Shown here: positions 1 through 9,190 of the stretch, one piece after another
How the letters are laid out: each line of letters opens with the position of its first letter
How positions within the stretch are numbered: the first letter of the stretch is position 1
Source of the DNA: Corynebacterium mycetoides
GTDB lineage: Bacteria; Actinomycetota; Actinomycetes; Mycobacteriales; Mycobacteriaceae
Length of the DNA stretch: 64,000 nucleotides
Direction: 5' to 3'
Assembly: GCF_900103625.1 (NCBI RefSeq)
Contig: NZ_LT629700.1
Coordinates: 1,860,001-1,924,000 of the forward strand
The notes under the pieces: model-generated
Told to the model about the DNA's origin: nothing
The model's database searches: none
What the model saw: the letters and a program-made list of their open reading frames with translations, nothing else
Translations under genes and position numbers: made by a program

Positions 1-218
1 AGGTCCTGGGAAATCATCGCCCGGGCGGCCTCGGGGAGGATGGACTGGGGCAGCACCTCGAAGAGGGTGGCCGACGAGCCGTCGAACTCGTTGAGGGTCC
101 CCGGCTCCGGCGACAGCTTCTCCGCGATGAACTCCCAGTACTCCTTGGTGGTCAGCGCCTGGTGAACCTTCGCGGCGGAGTGGTTGATGGTCAGAGTTAC
201 TTCGCTATGTGCGGTCAT
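1..218 (-). CDS. DUF2505 family protein (partial, C-terminus outside window)
   Basis: The first 72 codons of a minus-strand gene run off the left edge. The reading starts MTAHSEVTLTINHSAAKVHQ and contains KEYWEFIAEKLSPEPG and an FEVLPQSILP segment. This resembles actinobacterial DUF2505 proteins, which have a START/SRPBCC-like fold and no assigned biochemical role. The ATG at 218 lies about 25 bases from the divergent murB start at 243, so the two share a short intergenic promoter region. Divergent pairing with murB is common in Corynebacterium (recalled). The family call is moderately sure; the function is unknown. Confidence 0.7.
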   Translation of the reverse strand, partial: MTAHSEVTLTINHSAAKVHQALTTKEYWEFIAEKLSPEPGTLNEFDGSSATLFEVLPQSILPEAARAMISQD

Positions 219-242
219 GGGTCACAGACTACCGTGGTGGGG

Positions 243-1250
243 GTGTCCGATTCATCTTTTTCAGCCCTGACCACCCTCCGCGTCGGCGGCTCGCCCCGCT
301 CGCTTCTGCGCTGCACGAGTGCGGGCGAACTCGCGTCGACCGTTGCGCGTCTCGACACCGCGGGTGAGCCCCTGCTCGTGGTCGGCGGCGGTTCCAACCT
401 CGTCGTCGCCGACGGGCCTTTGGACCTGACCGCCGTGGTGGCCGCCAACGAGGGCATCGAGCTTATCGACGCCACCACGCTGCGCATCCAGGCCGGCACC
501 CCGTGGGACGACGTCGTGGCCTTCGCGGTGGATCGCGGGCTGGCGGGCATCGAGGCACTCAGCGGCATCCCCGGGTCGGCCGGCGCCACGCCGGTGCAAA
601 ACGTCGGCGCCTACGGCGCGGAGATCTCCGACGTGCTCACTCGCGTGCACCTGTACAATCGCCGCACCGGCGAGCGGGAGTGGGTCTCCGCCGACTCGCT
701 GGAGCTCGCCTACCGCTACTCCAACCTGAAATTCACGGCCCGCGCCGTCGTGCTGGACATCGAGCTGCGCCTGGATGCCCGGGAGCTGTCAGCGCCTCTG
801 CGCCACCTCGGTGGGAAGCGTCTGCCGCTGGCCCAGGCGCGCGAGGAGATCCTCGCCACGCGCCGGGCCAAGGGGATGGTGCTCGATCCTGCCGATCACG
901 ACACGTGGTCGGCCGGCTCGTTTTTCACCAATCCGATCGTGGATCCCGCGCTCGCGGACTCCATCGACGTCGCAGTCGGCGAGCCGGGAATGCCGCGCTT
1001 CCCGCAACCGGACGGCCACGAGAAGCTGTCGGCGGCGTGGCTCATCGAGCGCGCCGGGTTCCCCCGCGGCTACCCCGGGGACGACGCCCCGGCGAGGCTG
1101 AGCACCAAGCACACCCTCGCGCTGACCAACCGCGGAAACGCGGCTGCCCGGGACATCGTCGAGCTGGCCCGGACCGTTCGGCGGGGCGTCGAAAAGCGAT
1201 TCGGCGTCACCCTCGAACCCGAACCGGTGTGGGTCGGGGTGGAAATTTAG
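243..1250 (+). CDS. murB: UDP-N-acetylenolpyruvoylglucosamine reductase
   Basis: Cytosolic flavoenzyme that reduces UDP-GlcNAc-enolpyruvate to UDP-MurNAc with NADPH, the second committed step of peptidoglycan synthesis. The N-terminal FAD domain shows LRVGGSP and VVGGGSNLVVAD, then the hallmark SGIPGSAGATPVQNVGAYG. The C-terminal domain has SAGSFFTNP with the proton-donating Ser and ends in a GVTLEPEPVWVG tail. I chose GTG at 243 (335 aa); the open frame reaches back to 162, but that would overlap the divergent DUF2505 gene. It converges with the acyl-CoA ligase downstream, and the two stop codons overlap by four bases. Confidence 0.95.
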   Translation: MSDSSFSALTTLRVGGSPRSLLRCTSAGELASTVARLDTAGEPLLVVGGGSNLVVADGPLDLTAVVAANEGIELIDATTLRIQAGTPWDDVVAFAVDRGLAGIEALSGIPGSAGATPVQNVGAYGAEISDVLTRVHLYNRRTGEREWVSADSLELAYRYSNLKFTARAVVLDIELRLDARELSAPLRHLGGKRLPLAQAREEILATRRAKGMVLDPADHDTWSAGSFFTNPIVDPALADSIDVAVGEPGMPRFPQPDGHEKLSAAWLIERAGFPRGYPGDDAPARLSTKHTLALTNRGNAAARDIVELARTVRRGVEKRFGVTLEPEPVWVGVEI

Positions 1251-2953
1251 CCCTCAAGCATCCGCATGAGCTCGTCTTGCACCTCGCGCCGGCGGACCTT
1301 GCCCATCTGGTCGCGGGGCAGCTCGTCGAAGTGGTAGAACGTGCGCGGCACCTTGTAGCCCGTGAGGTTCTCCCGGGCGTACGCGCGCAGGTTCTCCGGC
1401 TCGAGCTCGGCACCCTCGCGCAGGGTGACGCAGGCGACGACGTCCTCGGAGCCGTCGGTACGTGGGCGGCCGACGACGGCGACGTCCTCCACATCCTCGT
1501 GCCGGCGCAGGACCTCCTCCACCTCGGAGGGGTAGACGTTGAAGCCGCCGGTGATGATGAGCTCCTTGATGCGCGAGACCAGCTTGATAAAGCCGTCCGG
1601 CTCCATCACGCCCATGTCGCCGGTGCGGAACCAGCCGTCGTGGAACGCGTTCGCGGTGGCCTCCGGGTTGTTGAGGTAGCCGTCGAATACCTGCGGGCCG
1701 CGCACCAGGATTTCGCCGGCTTCGCCGTAGGGCATCTCCCGATCCAGGTTCTCCGTGTCCGCGATGCGGATGTCGGTGTCCGGGAAGGGGATGCCGATGT
1801 AACCCGGCCGGCGGTCGGCGCTCTCCGGGTTGCCAACGATGATCGGTGAGGTCTCCGTCAATCCGTAGCCCTCCACCAGGCGCCCGCCGGTGAGCTCCTC
1901 CCACTCATCAATCACGGCGACGGGCAGCGACGACGCGCCGGAGAAGCCGATAGACAGGCACGACAGATCCACGTCGTCCTCCCTGGCCTGGCGGACGATG
2001 CGCTCGAACAACGTGGGCACGCCGGGCATGAAGGTGGGCCGGAGCTTCTTGATGGACCTCATGATGAGGTCCATCTGCGGCGCGGGGAGCAGAATGACCT
2101 CGCTGCCGATGAGGAACGACAGGGTTAGGGAGAACGTCAGGCCGTAGGCGTGGAAGAACGGCAGGGTGGCCAGCATGCGCTGATCCGATTTTTGGAGCGA
2201 CTCGACCCAGGCGACACCCTGCAGGGCGTTGGCGTGCAGGTTGGCGTGGGACAGGACCGCGCCCTTCGGCCGGCCCGTGGTGCCCGAGGTGTAGAGGACC
2301 AGGGCCGGGGAGTCGGGGGTGATGGTGTCCGGGGCGGACAGCGCCGGCGCCTTGCTGGCGAGAGCCGTGCCCGTCAGCGCCTCCCACGCGATGGCGCCGC
2401 GGTTGGGGCCGGTGAGCTGGGCGCGGGCCTCGCGCACCCGCTTGAGCGGAATGCGCAGAGCGAGCCGCGTGGCAAGCGGCATCGCCTTCGTCATGTCCAC
2501 GCTGACAATGGATTCCAGCTGCGTGGTCTCACGCAGGCGGACCGCAGTGTCCGCGACCTTGTCCCACACGATGGCGACGCGGGCGCCGTGGTCCTCGAAC
2601 TGCGCGCGCAGCTCAGCGGCGGTGTAGAGGGGGTTGTGCTCGACCGCCACGGCACCGAGGAGCTGGACGGCGTAGAAGGCGACCACGTGCTGCGGGCAGT
2701 TCGGCAGCATGATGGCGACCCGGTCACCGGGTTTCACGCCGAGCGTGGCCAGCCCCGCCGCGGCGCGGCGAACGTGCGTGTCCAGCTCCGCGTACGTCAG
2801 CCTGCGCCCGAAGAACCGGGTCGCGGGCTTATCGCCGTTGGCCTCCAGATTCCTCGCGTAGACGTCCGCCAAGGTGACGGACCCGTAATTCAGGGAGGGC
2901 GGCGTCCACGGTGTGTAGGACTCGAGCCAGGGCTTGTGCTCGTCAGAAGACAT
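1247..2953 (-). CDS. fadD: Long-chain acyl-CoA ligase (first of three paralogues)
   Basis: Cytosolic or membrane-associated adenylate-forming enzyme (ANL family), predicted to activate fatty acids with ATP and CoA; 568 aa. It shows the P-loop YTSGTTGRPKGAVLSH, the A5 motif GYGLTETSP, the hinge WFRTGDMGVMEPDGF, the A8 motif IKELIITGGFNVYPSEVEE and the C-terminal catalytic Lys in PRDQMGKVRRREV. It is the most divergent of three tandem paralogues, each on the minus strand with its own upstream region. A TATACT hexamer ends 7 nt before the ATG, so the mRNA is probably leaderless. Chain-length preference cannot be read from the sequence. Confidence 0.9.
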   Translation of the reverse strand: MSSDEHKPWLESYTPWTPPSLNYGSVTLADVYARNLEANGDKPATRFFGRRLTYAELDTHVRRAAAGLATLGVKPGDRVAIMLPNCPQHVVAFYAVQLLGAVAVEHNPLYTAAELRAQFEDHGARVAIVWDKVADTAVRLRETTQLESIVSVDMTKAMPLATRLALRIPLKRVREARAQLTGPNRGAIAWEALTGTALASKAPALSAPDTITPDSPALVLYTSGTTGRPKGAVLSHANLHANALQGVAWVESLQKSDQRMLATLPFFHAYGLTFSLTLSFLIGSEVILLPAPQMDLIMRSIKKLRPTFMPGVPTLFERIVRQAREDDVDLSCLSIGFSGASSLPVAVIDEWEELTGGRLVEGYGLTETSPIIVGNPESADRRPGYIGIPFPDTDIRIADTENLDREMPYGEAGEILVRGPQVFDGYLNNPEATANAFHDGWFRTGDMGVMEPDGFIKLVSRIKELIITGGFNVYPSEVEEVLRRHEDVEDVAVVGRPRTDGSEDVVACVTLREGAELEPENLRAYARENLTGYKVPRTFYHFDELPRDQMGKVRRREVQDELMRMLEG

Positions 2954-2956
2954 ACG

Positions 2957-2970
2957 TCCGAGTATATAGA
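2957..2970 (-). promoter_or_regulatory. Probable leaderless promoter of the first fadD
   Basis: On the minus strand the sequence reads TATACT, CGGACGT, then ATG at 2953. The perfect -10-like hexamer is separated from the start codon by 7 nt, which leaves no room for a ribosome binding site. No convincing -35 element is visible. Confidence 0.5.
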
Positions 2971-3013
2971 CGGTTCACGTCCGCAGAAGCGGATTCGTCA
3001 CCCCATCAACCCA

Positions 3014-4723
3014 TCAACCTTGCGGCGCCGCGGTGCCGTCCTCGAGCATTTCCAGCAAGGTCTTCTGCACCTCGCGGCGGCGGATCTTGCCGGTCTGGTC
3101 GCGGTGGAGATCCTCGAAGTGGTAAAACGTGCGCGGCACCTTGTAGGGGGTGAGGCGTTCGCGGGCGAAGTCCTTCAGGCTTTCCGGGTCCAGCGGCGCG
3201 CCTTCGTGGAGAGTGACGCAGGCGACGACGTCCTCGGAGCCGTCGTGGCGCGGGCGTCCGACGACGGCGATGTCGTCGACGTCCGGGTGCTGTTTCATCA
3301 CCTGCTCCACCTCGTCCGGGTAGACGTTGAAGCCGCCAGTGATGATCATCTCCTTGATGCGGGCGACCAGGCGGATGAACCCGTCTGGTTCCATGATCCC
3401 CATGTCACCGGTGCGGAAGAACCCGTTGTGGAAGGCCTTTTCGTTGGCCTCCGGCTTGTTCAAGTATCCGCCGAACACCTGCGGGCCGCGGGCGAGCAGC
3501 TCGCCGGGCTCGCCGTCCGGCATGGTCTCGTCCAGGTTGTCCGGGTTGGCGATCCGGATGTCGGTATCAGGGAACGGCACGCCGATGTATCCCGGCCGGT
3601 GGTTTCCGTCCATCGGGTTCGAGGTGAGGATCGGAGAGGTCTCCGTCAGGCCGTATCCCTCTACCAGGCGTCCGCGCGTGGCTTTCTCCCACCTGTCCAA
3701 GGTGGCGGTCGGCAGCGTCGACGCGCCGGAGAACGCGTAGCGGATGGAGGTGATGTCCTTGTCGTTCTCCAGCGCCCAATCGGAGATGCGTTCGTAGAGG
3801 GTGGGCACACCCGGCAGCATCGTCGGCTTGGTTTTCTCGATGGCGGGGAACATGAGCTCCGGTTGCGGGGCCGGGACGAGGATAATTTGGGCCCCGACGG
3901 GGAAAGCGACGGCGAAGTTGAGCAGCAGGCCGTAGACGTGGAAGAGGGGCAGGACCGCGAGGATGCGCTCGTCTTGCTCGCCAAATCTGCCGAACCATTC
4001 CAGGCCGGCGACCATGTTGGCGTTCACGTTCCGGTGCGTCAGGGGGGCGCCTTTCGGGGATCCCGTCGTGCCTGACGTGTAGAGGATGAAGGCGACGTCG
4101 TCCGGGGAGGGCTGGACCAGCGCGCGGCTGGGTTCGCTGGCCAGCAACTGCGACCACGGGATCGTGCCCTGCGCCGGCCCGGTGAGCTCCGCGCGCTTCT
4201 TCTTCAGCGGGCCAAGCGGCAGGCGCAGCGCGGTGCGCAGGTGCCACGGCATGGCGTCAATCATGTTGACGCTGACGACTTTCGCCAGCGGGGTGGATTG
4301 CGCCAGCTCCGTGTACACGTGCGATACCTTGTCCCAGACGATGGCGACCTTTGCGCCGTGGTCTTCGAACTGCGGCCGCAGCTCGGCGGCGGTGTAGAGG
4401 GGGTTGTGCTGCACCACGGTGGCGCCGAGGCTTTGGACGGCGAGGATCGAGATGATGTGCTGGGGGCAGTTCGGCAGGGCAATGGCGACGCGGTCGCCCT
4501 GCTTCACCCCGAGGCTCGTGAGCCCGGAGGCGACGCGGCGCACCTGGTCGTCCGCCTCGCCGTAGGTGAGCTCCTTGCCCATGAACCACGTCAGCTTCTT
4601 GCCGGGGTGGCTCTTCACACCGTTGTTGTAGCGGGAGACAATAGTGTCCTCGCCGTAGGTCAGCTGCTTGCTGACCCATTCCGGGTAGTGCTGCAGCCAG
4701 GCCTTGTTCTCGTACGCACCCAT
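3014..4723 (-). CDS. fadD: Long-chain acyl-CoA ligase (second of three paralogues)
   Basis: Adenylate-forming acyl-CoA ligase of 569 aa, closely similar to the next paralogue at 4897. Motifs: YTSGTTGSPKGAPLTH, GYGLTETSPILTSNPM, FFRTGDMGIMEPDGF, IKEMIITGGFNVYPDEVEQ and the catalytic Lys in HRDQTGKIRRREV. The ATG at 4723 is preferred over the open frame back to 4783 because AAGGAGGG precedes it at good spacing and the N-terminus MGAYENKAWL then matches the third paralogue (MGAFEEKAWL). Likely role: activation of exogenous or membrane fatty acids for lipid or mycolate metabolism. A palindrome covers its presumed -10. Confidence 0.92.
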   Translation of the reverse strand: MGAYENKAWLQHYPEWVSKQLTYGEDTIVSRYNNGVKSHPGKKLTWFMGKELTYGEADDQVRRVASGLTSLGVKQGDRVAIALPNCPQHIISILAVQSLGATVVQHNPLYTAAELRPQFEDHGAKVAIVWDKVSHVYTELAQSTPLAKVVSVNMIDAMPWHLRTALRLPLGPLKKKRAELTGPAQGTIPWSQLLASEPSRALVQPSPDDVAFILYTSGTTGSPKGAPLTHRNVNANMVAGLEWFGRFGEQDERILAVLPLFHVYGLLLNFAVAFPVGAQIILVPAPQPELMFPAIEKTKPTMLPGVPTLYERISDWALENDKDITSIRYAFSGASTLPTATLDRWEKATRGRLVEGYGLTETSPILTSNPMDGNHRPGYIGVPFPDTDIRIANPDNLDETMPDGEPGELLARGPQVFGGYLNKPEANEKAFHNGFFRTGDMGIMEPDGFIRLVARIKEMIITGGFNVYPDEVEQVMKQHPDVDDIAVVGRPRHDGSEDVVACVTLHEGAPLDPESLKDFARERLTPYKVPRTFYHFEDLHRDQTGKIRRREVQKTLLEMLEDGTAAPQG

Positions 4724-4748
4724 TCCGAGCGCCCTCCTTATCGCGGTT

Positions 4749-4768
4749 GTTAGTTTGTATAAGCTAAC
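4749..4768 (-). promoter_or_regulatory. Palindromic operator candidate over the -10 of the second fadD
   Basis: A 20-bp imperfect palindrome (GTTAG...CTAAC arms; 16 of 20 positions symmetric) is centred on a TATACA hexamer 26 nt upstream of the ATG at 4723. The position and TetR-like half-sites suggest a repressor site blocking the promoter. The regulator is not encoded nearby. Confidence 0.45.
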
Positions 4769-4850
4769 TGGTGTGACCGTCATGATACCGCCCGGTGTGA
4801 TGTGTTACATAGGAAATGGAGGATATCTTCGCGCGTCGCTACCCCCACGC

Positions 4851-4879
4851 AAAAAGCCGGTGCTCAGCACCGGCTTTTT
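4851..4879 (-). terminator. Rho-independent terminator of the third fadD
   Basis: A perfect stem GCCGGTGC / GCACCGGC with a 3-nt loop is flanked by AAAAA and TTTTT, giving U-tracts on both strands. It lies 18 nt after the stop of the acyl-CoA ligase at 4897-6618 and separates it from the next ligase gene. Confidence 0.9.
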
Positions 4880-4896
4880 AGGCGTCGACAAGCGGC

Positions 4897-6618
4897 TTAG
4901 CTCACGGCTTCGCCTACCTTGGTGTCGTCGCCCTGCTCGAGCATTTCGATCAGCGTGGCCTGTACCTCGCGGCGGCGGATCTTGCCGGTCTGGTCACGGT
5001 TGAGATCCTCGAAGTGGTAGAACGTGCGCGGCACCTTATATGGGGTGAGGCGCTCGCGGGCGTATTCGCGCAACGTGTCGGAATCGATGATGGCACCCTC
5101 GCGCAGTGTGACGCAGGCGACGACGTCCTCGGAGCCGTCGTTACGCGGGCGACCGACGACGGCGATGTCGTCGACGTCCGGGTGCTGCTTCATCACCTTC
5201 TCCACCTCGTCGGGGTAGACATTGAAGCCGCCGGTGATGATCATCTCCTTGATGCGCGAGACCAGGCGGATGAACCCGTCGGTTTCCATCACACCCATGT
5301 CGCCGGTGCGGAAGAACCCGTTGTGGAAGGCGTCGGCGGTGGCCTCCGGCTTGTTCAGGTAGCCCTTGAACACCTGCGGGCCGCGGGCGAGAAGCTCGCC
5401 GGGCTCGCCGTCCGGCATGGTCTCATCCAGGTTGTCCGGGTTCGCGATCCGGATCTCGGTGTTCGGGAACGGAAGGCCAATGTATCCCGGCCGGTGGTTT
5501 CCGTCCATTGGGTTGCCGGTGAGGATCGGGGAGGTCTCCGTCAGGCCGTAGCCCTCCACGAGTCGCCCGCCGGTGATGTCCTCCCACTTCTTGATGGTCG
5601 ACTCCGGCAGGGTGGACGCACCGGAGAACGAGTTGCGGATCGTCGGGTACTTCTTGTCGTTGGCGATGGCGGACTCGGCGATCTTCTCGTAGAGCGTGGG
5701 CACGCCGGGGAAGAAGGTCGGCGGGTTCTTCTTCATCGCCATCGCGATGAGCGCCGGATCGGGGGACGGCACGAGGATGAGTTCCGCTCCGATTCCGATG
5801 CCCAGCCCGGTTGTCAGCGCGAAGCCGTAGACGTGGAACAGCGGGAGGACCGTCATGATCTTCTCCGGCCCCTTGCCCAGATCCTTCACCCACGCCTGGC
5901 CCGTCTTGAGCATGGAGTTCAGGTTGCCGTGGGTGAGCTGGGCGCCCTTCGGGGGGCCGGTGGTGCCGGAGGTGTAAAGGATCAGCACGGTGTCATCCTG
6001 GGTGATGCCCTCGGGGGCCTCGAACTGCTTGTCAAGAAGCAGCGACGACCAGGGCATGGTAGCCGGGGCCTCGCCGGTGAGCTTGTCGCGCATCGCCTTG
6101 AGCCTCGGCAGGGGAAGCTTCAGCGCCGCACGAAAACGCAGGGGCATCGCTTCGATCATGTTGACGGAGACGATGGTGGACAGGGGGGAGTCCTTGCGCA
6201 GCTTGGAGATCGTCGGCGTCGCCTTGTCCCACACGATCGCGACCTTGGCCCCGTGGTCCTGGAACTGGGGGAGGAGCTCTGCGGCGGTGTAGAGGGGGTT
6301 GTGCTCGACCACCGTCGCGCCGAGGCGCATCACCGCGGAGAAGGCGATGATGTGCTGCGGGCAGTTGGGCATGACAAGCGCGACGCGGTCGCCCTTTTTC
6401 ACGCCGAGTTCCTGCAGGCCGGCGGCGGCTTTGAGCACCTGCTCGTTGAGCTCCGCGAACGTCATGGTCTTGCCGAAGAACCAGGTGGCGGTGCGGTTGG
6501 AGTGCTTGGCCAGGTTGCGCTCGTAAATGTCGATCAGGGTGTCGCTGCCCAGGTCGACCTCGTGCGGCGTCCACGGTGCGTAATGCTCCAGCCAGGCTTT
6601 TTCTTCGAATGCGCCCAT
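4897..6618 (-). CDS. fadD: Long-chain acyl-CoA ligase (third of three paralogues)
   Basis: ANL-family acyl-CoA ligase of 573 aa. It carries YTSGTTGPPKGAQLTH, GYGLTETSPILTGNPM, FFRTGDMGVMETDGF, IKEMIITGGFNVYPDEVEK and NRDQTGKIRRREV. The start at 6618 follows an AAGGAG site at good spacing. It has its own promoter region and its own terminator, so the three ligases are separate transcription units despite the tandem layout. The high identity to the neighbour at 3014 indicates local duplication. Substrate range cannot be assigned. Confidence 0.92.
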   Translation of the reverse strand: MGAFEEKAWLEHYAPWTPHEVDLGSDTLIDIYERNLAKHSNRTATWFFGKTMTFAELNEQVLKAAAGLQELGVKKGDRVALVMPNCPQHIIAFSAVMRLGATVVEHNPLYTAAELLPQFQDHGAKVAIVWDKATPTISKLRKDSPLSTIVSVNMIEAMPLRFRAALKLPLPRLKAMRDKLTGEAPATMPWSSLLLDKQFEAPEGITQDDTVLILYTSGTTGPPKGAQLTHGNLNSMLKTGQAWVKDLGKGPEKIMTVLPLFHVYGFALTTGLGIGIGAELILVPSPDPALIAMAMKKNPPTFFPGVPTLYEKIAESAIANDKKYPTIRNSFSGASTLPESTIKKWEDITGGRLVEGYGLTETSPILTGNPMDGNHRPGYIGLPFPNTEIRIANPDNLDETMPDGEPGELLARGPQVFKGYLNKPEATADAFHNGFFRTGDMGVMETDGFIRLVSRIKEMIITGGFNVYPDEVEKVMKQHPDVDDIAVVGRPRNDGSEDVVACVTLREGAIIDSDTLREYARERLTPYKVPRTFYHFEDLNRDQTGKIRRREVQATLIEMLEQGDDTKVGEAVS

Positions 6619-6662
6619 AAGCAGCTCCTTGGGGTCGTGTATTTATCCATGGGTTGCGAAAC

Positions 6663-6668
6663 AGTATA
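6663..6668 (-). promoter_or_regulatory. Probable -10 element of the third fadD
   Basis: A minus-strand TATACT hexamer lies 44 nt upstream of the ATG at 6618, leaving room for a short leader that includes AAGGAG. The -35 region is not convincing, which is common for corynebacterial promoters. Confidence 0.4.
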
Positions 6669-6822
6669 ACGAAACTTCCGTGTTGCGCATCACATTTTGA
6701 GCAAAAAGTAAGACGCGTCCCTTGATTTCGCCCGCCCGCCTTGCGCGGAGCGGGATTTTCGGTACAAAGAGGGTGGAAAGTGGTGGGGAAACGGGGAATG
6801 CCGAAAAACGGGGGGTACCGCA

Positions 6823-7842
6823 ATGCACGGATCTGGCACAGCGTGGGGGCAGTGGGAGCCGCAGGAGAGTCTCGGTGAGGCACTGTCGCCACCCACGCAC
6901 GACTTGCTCCCGCCGCCGGGCCTTGACCAGTCGACACTGGTCAACCCGGTTGCGGCCCCTCCCGCGCGCGGGTGGCGCCGGCTCGTGCACGACGCCACCG
7001 GCGGCCGCATCAACCCGGGAAACTCCAAGCGTGAGCTCAAGGAGCAGCAGCTTATCGACGCCGTGCGTGCACCGCTTCGGGGTGACTACCGCATCGCCGT
7101 GATGTCGCTCAAGGGCGGGGTGGGAAAAACGACCACGACGGTCGCCCTCGGCGGGGTGTTCGCTCAAACCAGGGGCGACCGCGTCATCGCGATCGACGCC
7201 AACCCCGACTTGGGCACGCTCGCCCAGCGCGCCGCGGTGCCCACGCCTGCGACGATCAGGGATCTGTTGGCTGCGCCCGACACGTCGCGCTACCCGCAGG
7301 TCAGGGCGTTTACCAACCAGGCCGCCTCCCGCCTGGAGGTCATCGGCTCCGAGCGTGACCCGGCGGTGAGCGAGGCGTTCAGCGAGGCGGACTACCGCCG
7401 CGCGGTGGACATCCTGCAGCACCACTACAACGTCATCCTCACGGATTGCGGCACCGGGCTGATGCACTCGGCGATGGCGGGGGTGCTCGACCTGGCCAAC
7501 GCACTGATCTTGGTCACCTCCCCGGCTCTCGACGGCGCCCAGTCCGCCGCCGCGACGCTTGATTGGCTGAGCCTGCACGGCCACGACCGGCTGGCGACGA
7601 ACGCCGTGGTCGTGGTCTCCGCCAACGCGCCGGGCGCGCCGACGACTGACCTGCGCAAGATTGGCGAGTATTTCTCGGCGCGGACCCGCGCCGTCCACGT
7701 CATCCCCTACGACCGCCACCTGGCGGAGGGCGCGGTGGTCGAGCTCGACCGGCTGCATCCGAAAACGCTGCGTGCCTACCGCCTGCTCGCCGCCGAGGTG
7801 GCGGCGGACTTCGGCTCCTGGCACCGCCACGCCGCGGGGTAG
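6823..7842 (+). CDS. MinD/ParA-like P-loop ATPase
   Basis: A 339-aa protein with an N-terminal extension of about 85 residues and then a deviant Walker A, SLKGGVGKTTTTVALGG. A switch region IAIDANPDLGTLAQRA and VILTDCGTGLMHSAM (Walker B-like) follow. This is the SIMIBI/MinD architecture used by actinobacterial chromosome-partition, septum-placement and ESX-linked ATPases. Nothing here points to a specific partner: no ParB, ESX or pilus gene is adjacent. It is followed 27 nt later by mshA, which has its own leaderless promoter. The precise function is unknown. Confidence 0.8.
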   Translation: MHGSGTAWGQWEPQESLGEALSPPTHDLLPPPGLDQSTLVNPVAAPPARGWRRLVHDATGGRINPGNSKRELKEQQLIDAVRAPLRGDYRIAVMSLKGGVGKTTTTVALGGVFAQTRGDRVIAIDANPDLGTLAQRAAVPTPATIRDLLAAPDTSRYPQVRAFTNQAASRLEVIGSERDPAVSEAFSEADYRRAVDILQHHYNVILTDCGTGLMHSAMAGVLDLANALILVTSPALDGAQSAAATLDWLSLHGHDRLATNAVVVVSANAPGAPTTDLRKIGEYFSARTRAVHVIPYDRHLAEGAVVELDRLHPKTLRAYRLLAAEVAADFGSWHRHAAG

Positions 7843-7856
7843 GGGCGTACGCGCTT

Positions 7857-7869
7857 TAGAATCGGGGTC
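7857..7869 (+). promoter_or_regulatory. Leaderless promoter of mshA
   Basis: TAGAAT at 7857-7862 is followed by 7 nt and then the ATG of mshA, a spacing that places the transcription start at or next to the A of ATG. Confidence 0.55.
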
Positions 7870-9135
7870 ATGCGCGTCGCGATGATTTCCATGCACACGT
7901 CCCCGCTGGAGCAGCCGGGCACCGGCGACGCCGGGGGGATGAACGTCTACATCCTCAGCATCGCCCGCGAGCTGGCGCGGCGGGGCATCGCCGTGGACAT
8001 CTTCACGCGCGCGACGCGCCCGAGCCAGGGCGAAATCGTGACCGTGTGCGACGGCCTGCGCGTGATCAACATCGTCGCGGGCCCCTACGAGGGTCTTGCG
8101 AAGGAGGACCTGCCCACCCAGCTCGCGGCCTTCGCCGGGGGAATTGTGCAGTTCGTGCGGGATGCCGGGGGATCCTACGACCTCATACACTCCCACTACT
8201 GGCTCTCCGGCCAGGTCGGATGGCTGCTGGCGGACCTGGGGCGGGTGCCGCTCATCCACACCGGGCACACGTGGGCGGCGGTGAAAAACGCCCACCGCTC
8301 CGACGGCGACGAGCCGGAGGGCGAGGCGCGGCGGATCTGCGAGCAGCAGCTGGTGGACAACGCCAACGCCCTAGTTGTCAACACGGACGACGAGTCCTTC
8401 GAGCTCTCACGGCACTACGACGTCGACCCGGACAGGATTGCCGTGGTCACCCCGGGGGCGGACACGGAGCTGTTCACCCCGGGCACGAACCGCAACACCG
8501 AGCTGGCCCGCCGCCAGCTGGGCATCCCGCTGCACGCGAAGGTCGTGGCGTTTGTGGGCCGGCTGCAGGAATTCAAGGGGCCGCAGGTCTTGCTGCGCGC
8601 GGTCGGCGAGCTCGTGCGCCGCGACCCGGGCCGCAACCTGCGGGTGATCGTGTGCGGAGGGGCGTCGGGAAGCGGGGCGAGCGTGGGGCACTACCGGGAG
8701 CTCACGCGGCAGGAGGGGATCGAGCGCCGCGTACGGTTCCTCGGGCCGCGCCCCCCGGAGGAGCTGGTGGCCGTCTACCAGGCCGCCGACGTGGTGGCGG
8801 TGCCCAGCTACAACGAGTCGTTCGGGCTCGTCGCCGTGGAGGCGCAGGCCACCGGCACCCCGGTTGTGGCCGCGCGCGTCGGCGGCCTGCCGCTCGCGGT
8901 CGCGGACGGAGAGACGGGCCTGCTCGTGCGGGGCCACGGCGCGGGCGACTGGGCGGATGCGCTGGCCGAGTTGCTTGACGACGACCCCCGGCGCATCAGC
9001 ATGGGTATCGCCGCGGCGGCCCACGCCCGCAACTTCAGCTGGGCGGCGTCTGCGGCGGCGCTCGCCCGGGTCTACGGGGACACCCTCGCCGAGTTCGTCC
9101 CCGGCGGCTCGGAACGGGAGCCTTTCGGCGGCTGA
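7870..9135 (+). CDS. mshA: D-inositol-3-phosphate N-acetylglucosaminyltransferase
   Basis: GT4 retaining glycosyltransferase that joins GlcNAc from UDP-GlcNAc to 1L-myo-inositol-1-phosphate, the first step of mycothiol synthesis; 421 aa, cytosolic. The N-terminal [20 protein letters not shown] is characteristic of MshA, with the glycine-rich acceptor loop GTGDAGGMN. Further on come [11 protein letters not shown], the donor-domain [15 protein letters not shown] and the E-x7-E nucleotide-sugar motif ESFGLVAVE. The gene sits in the conserved mshA-gpmA-senX3-regX3 order. Recognition is secure. Confidence 0.95.
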   Translation: MRVAMISMHTSPLEQPGTGDAGGMNVYILSIARELARRGIAVDIFTRATRPSQGEIVTVCDGLRVINIVAGPYEGLAKEDLPTQLAAFAGGIVQFVRDAGGSYDLIHSHYWLSGQVGWLLADLGRVPLIHTGHTWAAVKNAHRSDGDEPEGEARRICEQQLVDNANALVVNTDDESFELSRHYDVDPDRIAVVTPGADTELFTPGTNRNTELARRQLGIPLHAKVVAFVGRLQEFKGPQVLLRAVGELVRRDPGRNLRVIVCGGASGSGASVGHYRELTRQEGIERRVRFLGPRPPEELVAVYQAADVVAVPSYNESFGLVAVEAQATGTPVVAARVGGLPLAVADGETGLLVRGHGAGDWADALAELLDDDPRRISMGIAAAAHARNFSWAASAAALARVYGDTLAEFVPGGSEREPFGG

Positions 9136-9190
9136 CTCGGGGGCGTAAAACGCGCAGCGACGCGCCCGTTCTCGTGGCATGCTGGAGCCC

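Noticed and set aside
1254..8295. Long opposite-strand open frames across the acyl-CoA ligases and the ATPase
   Set aside because: Typical GC-rich shadow frames with no family motifs, fully overlapped by genes with clear catalytic motifs.
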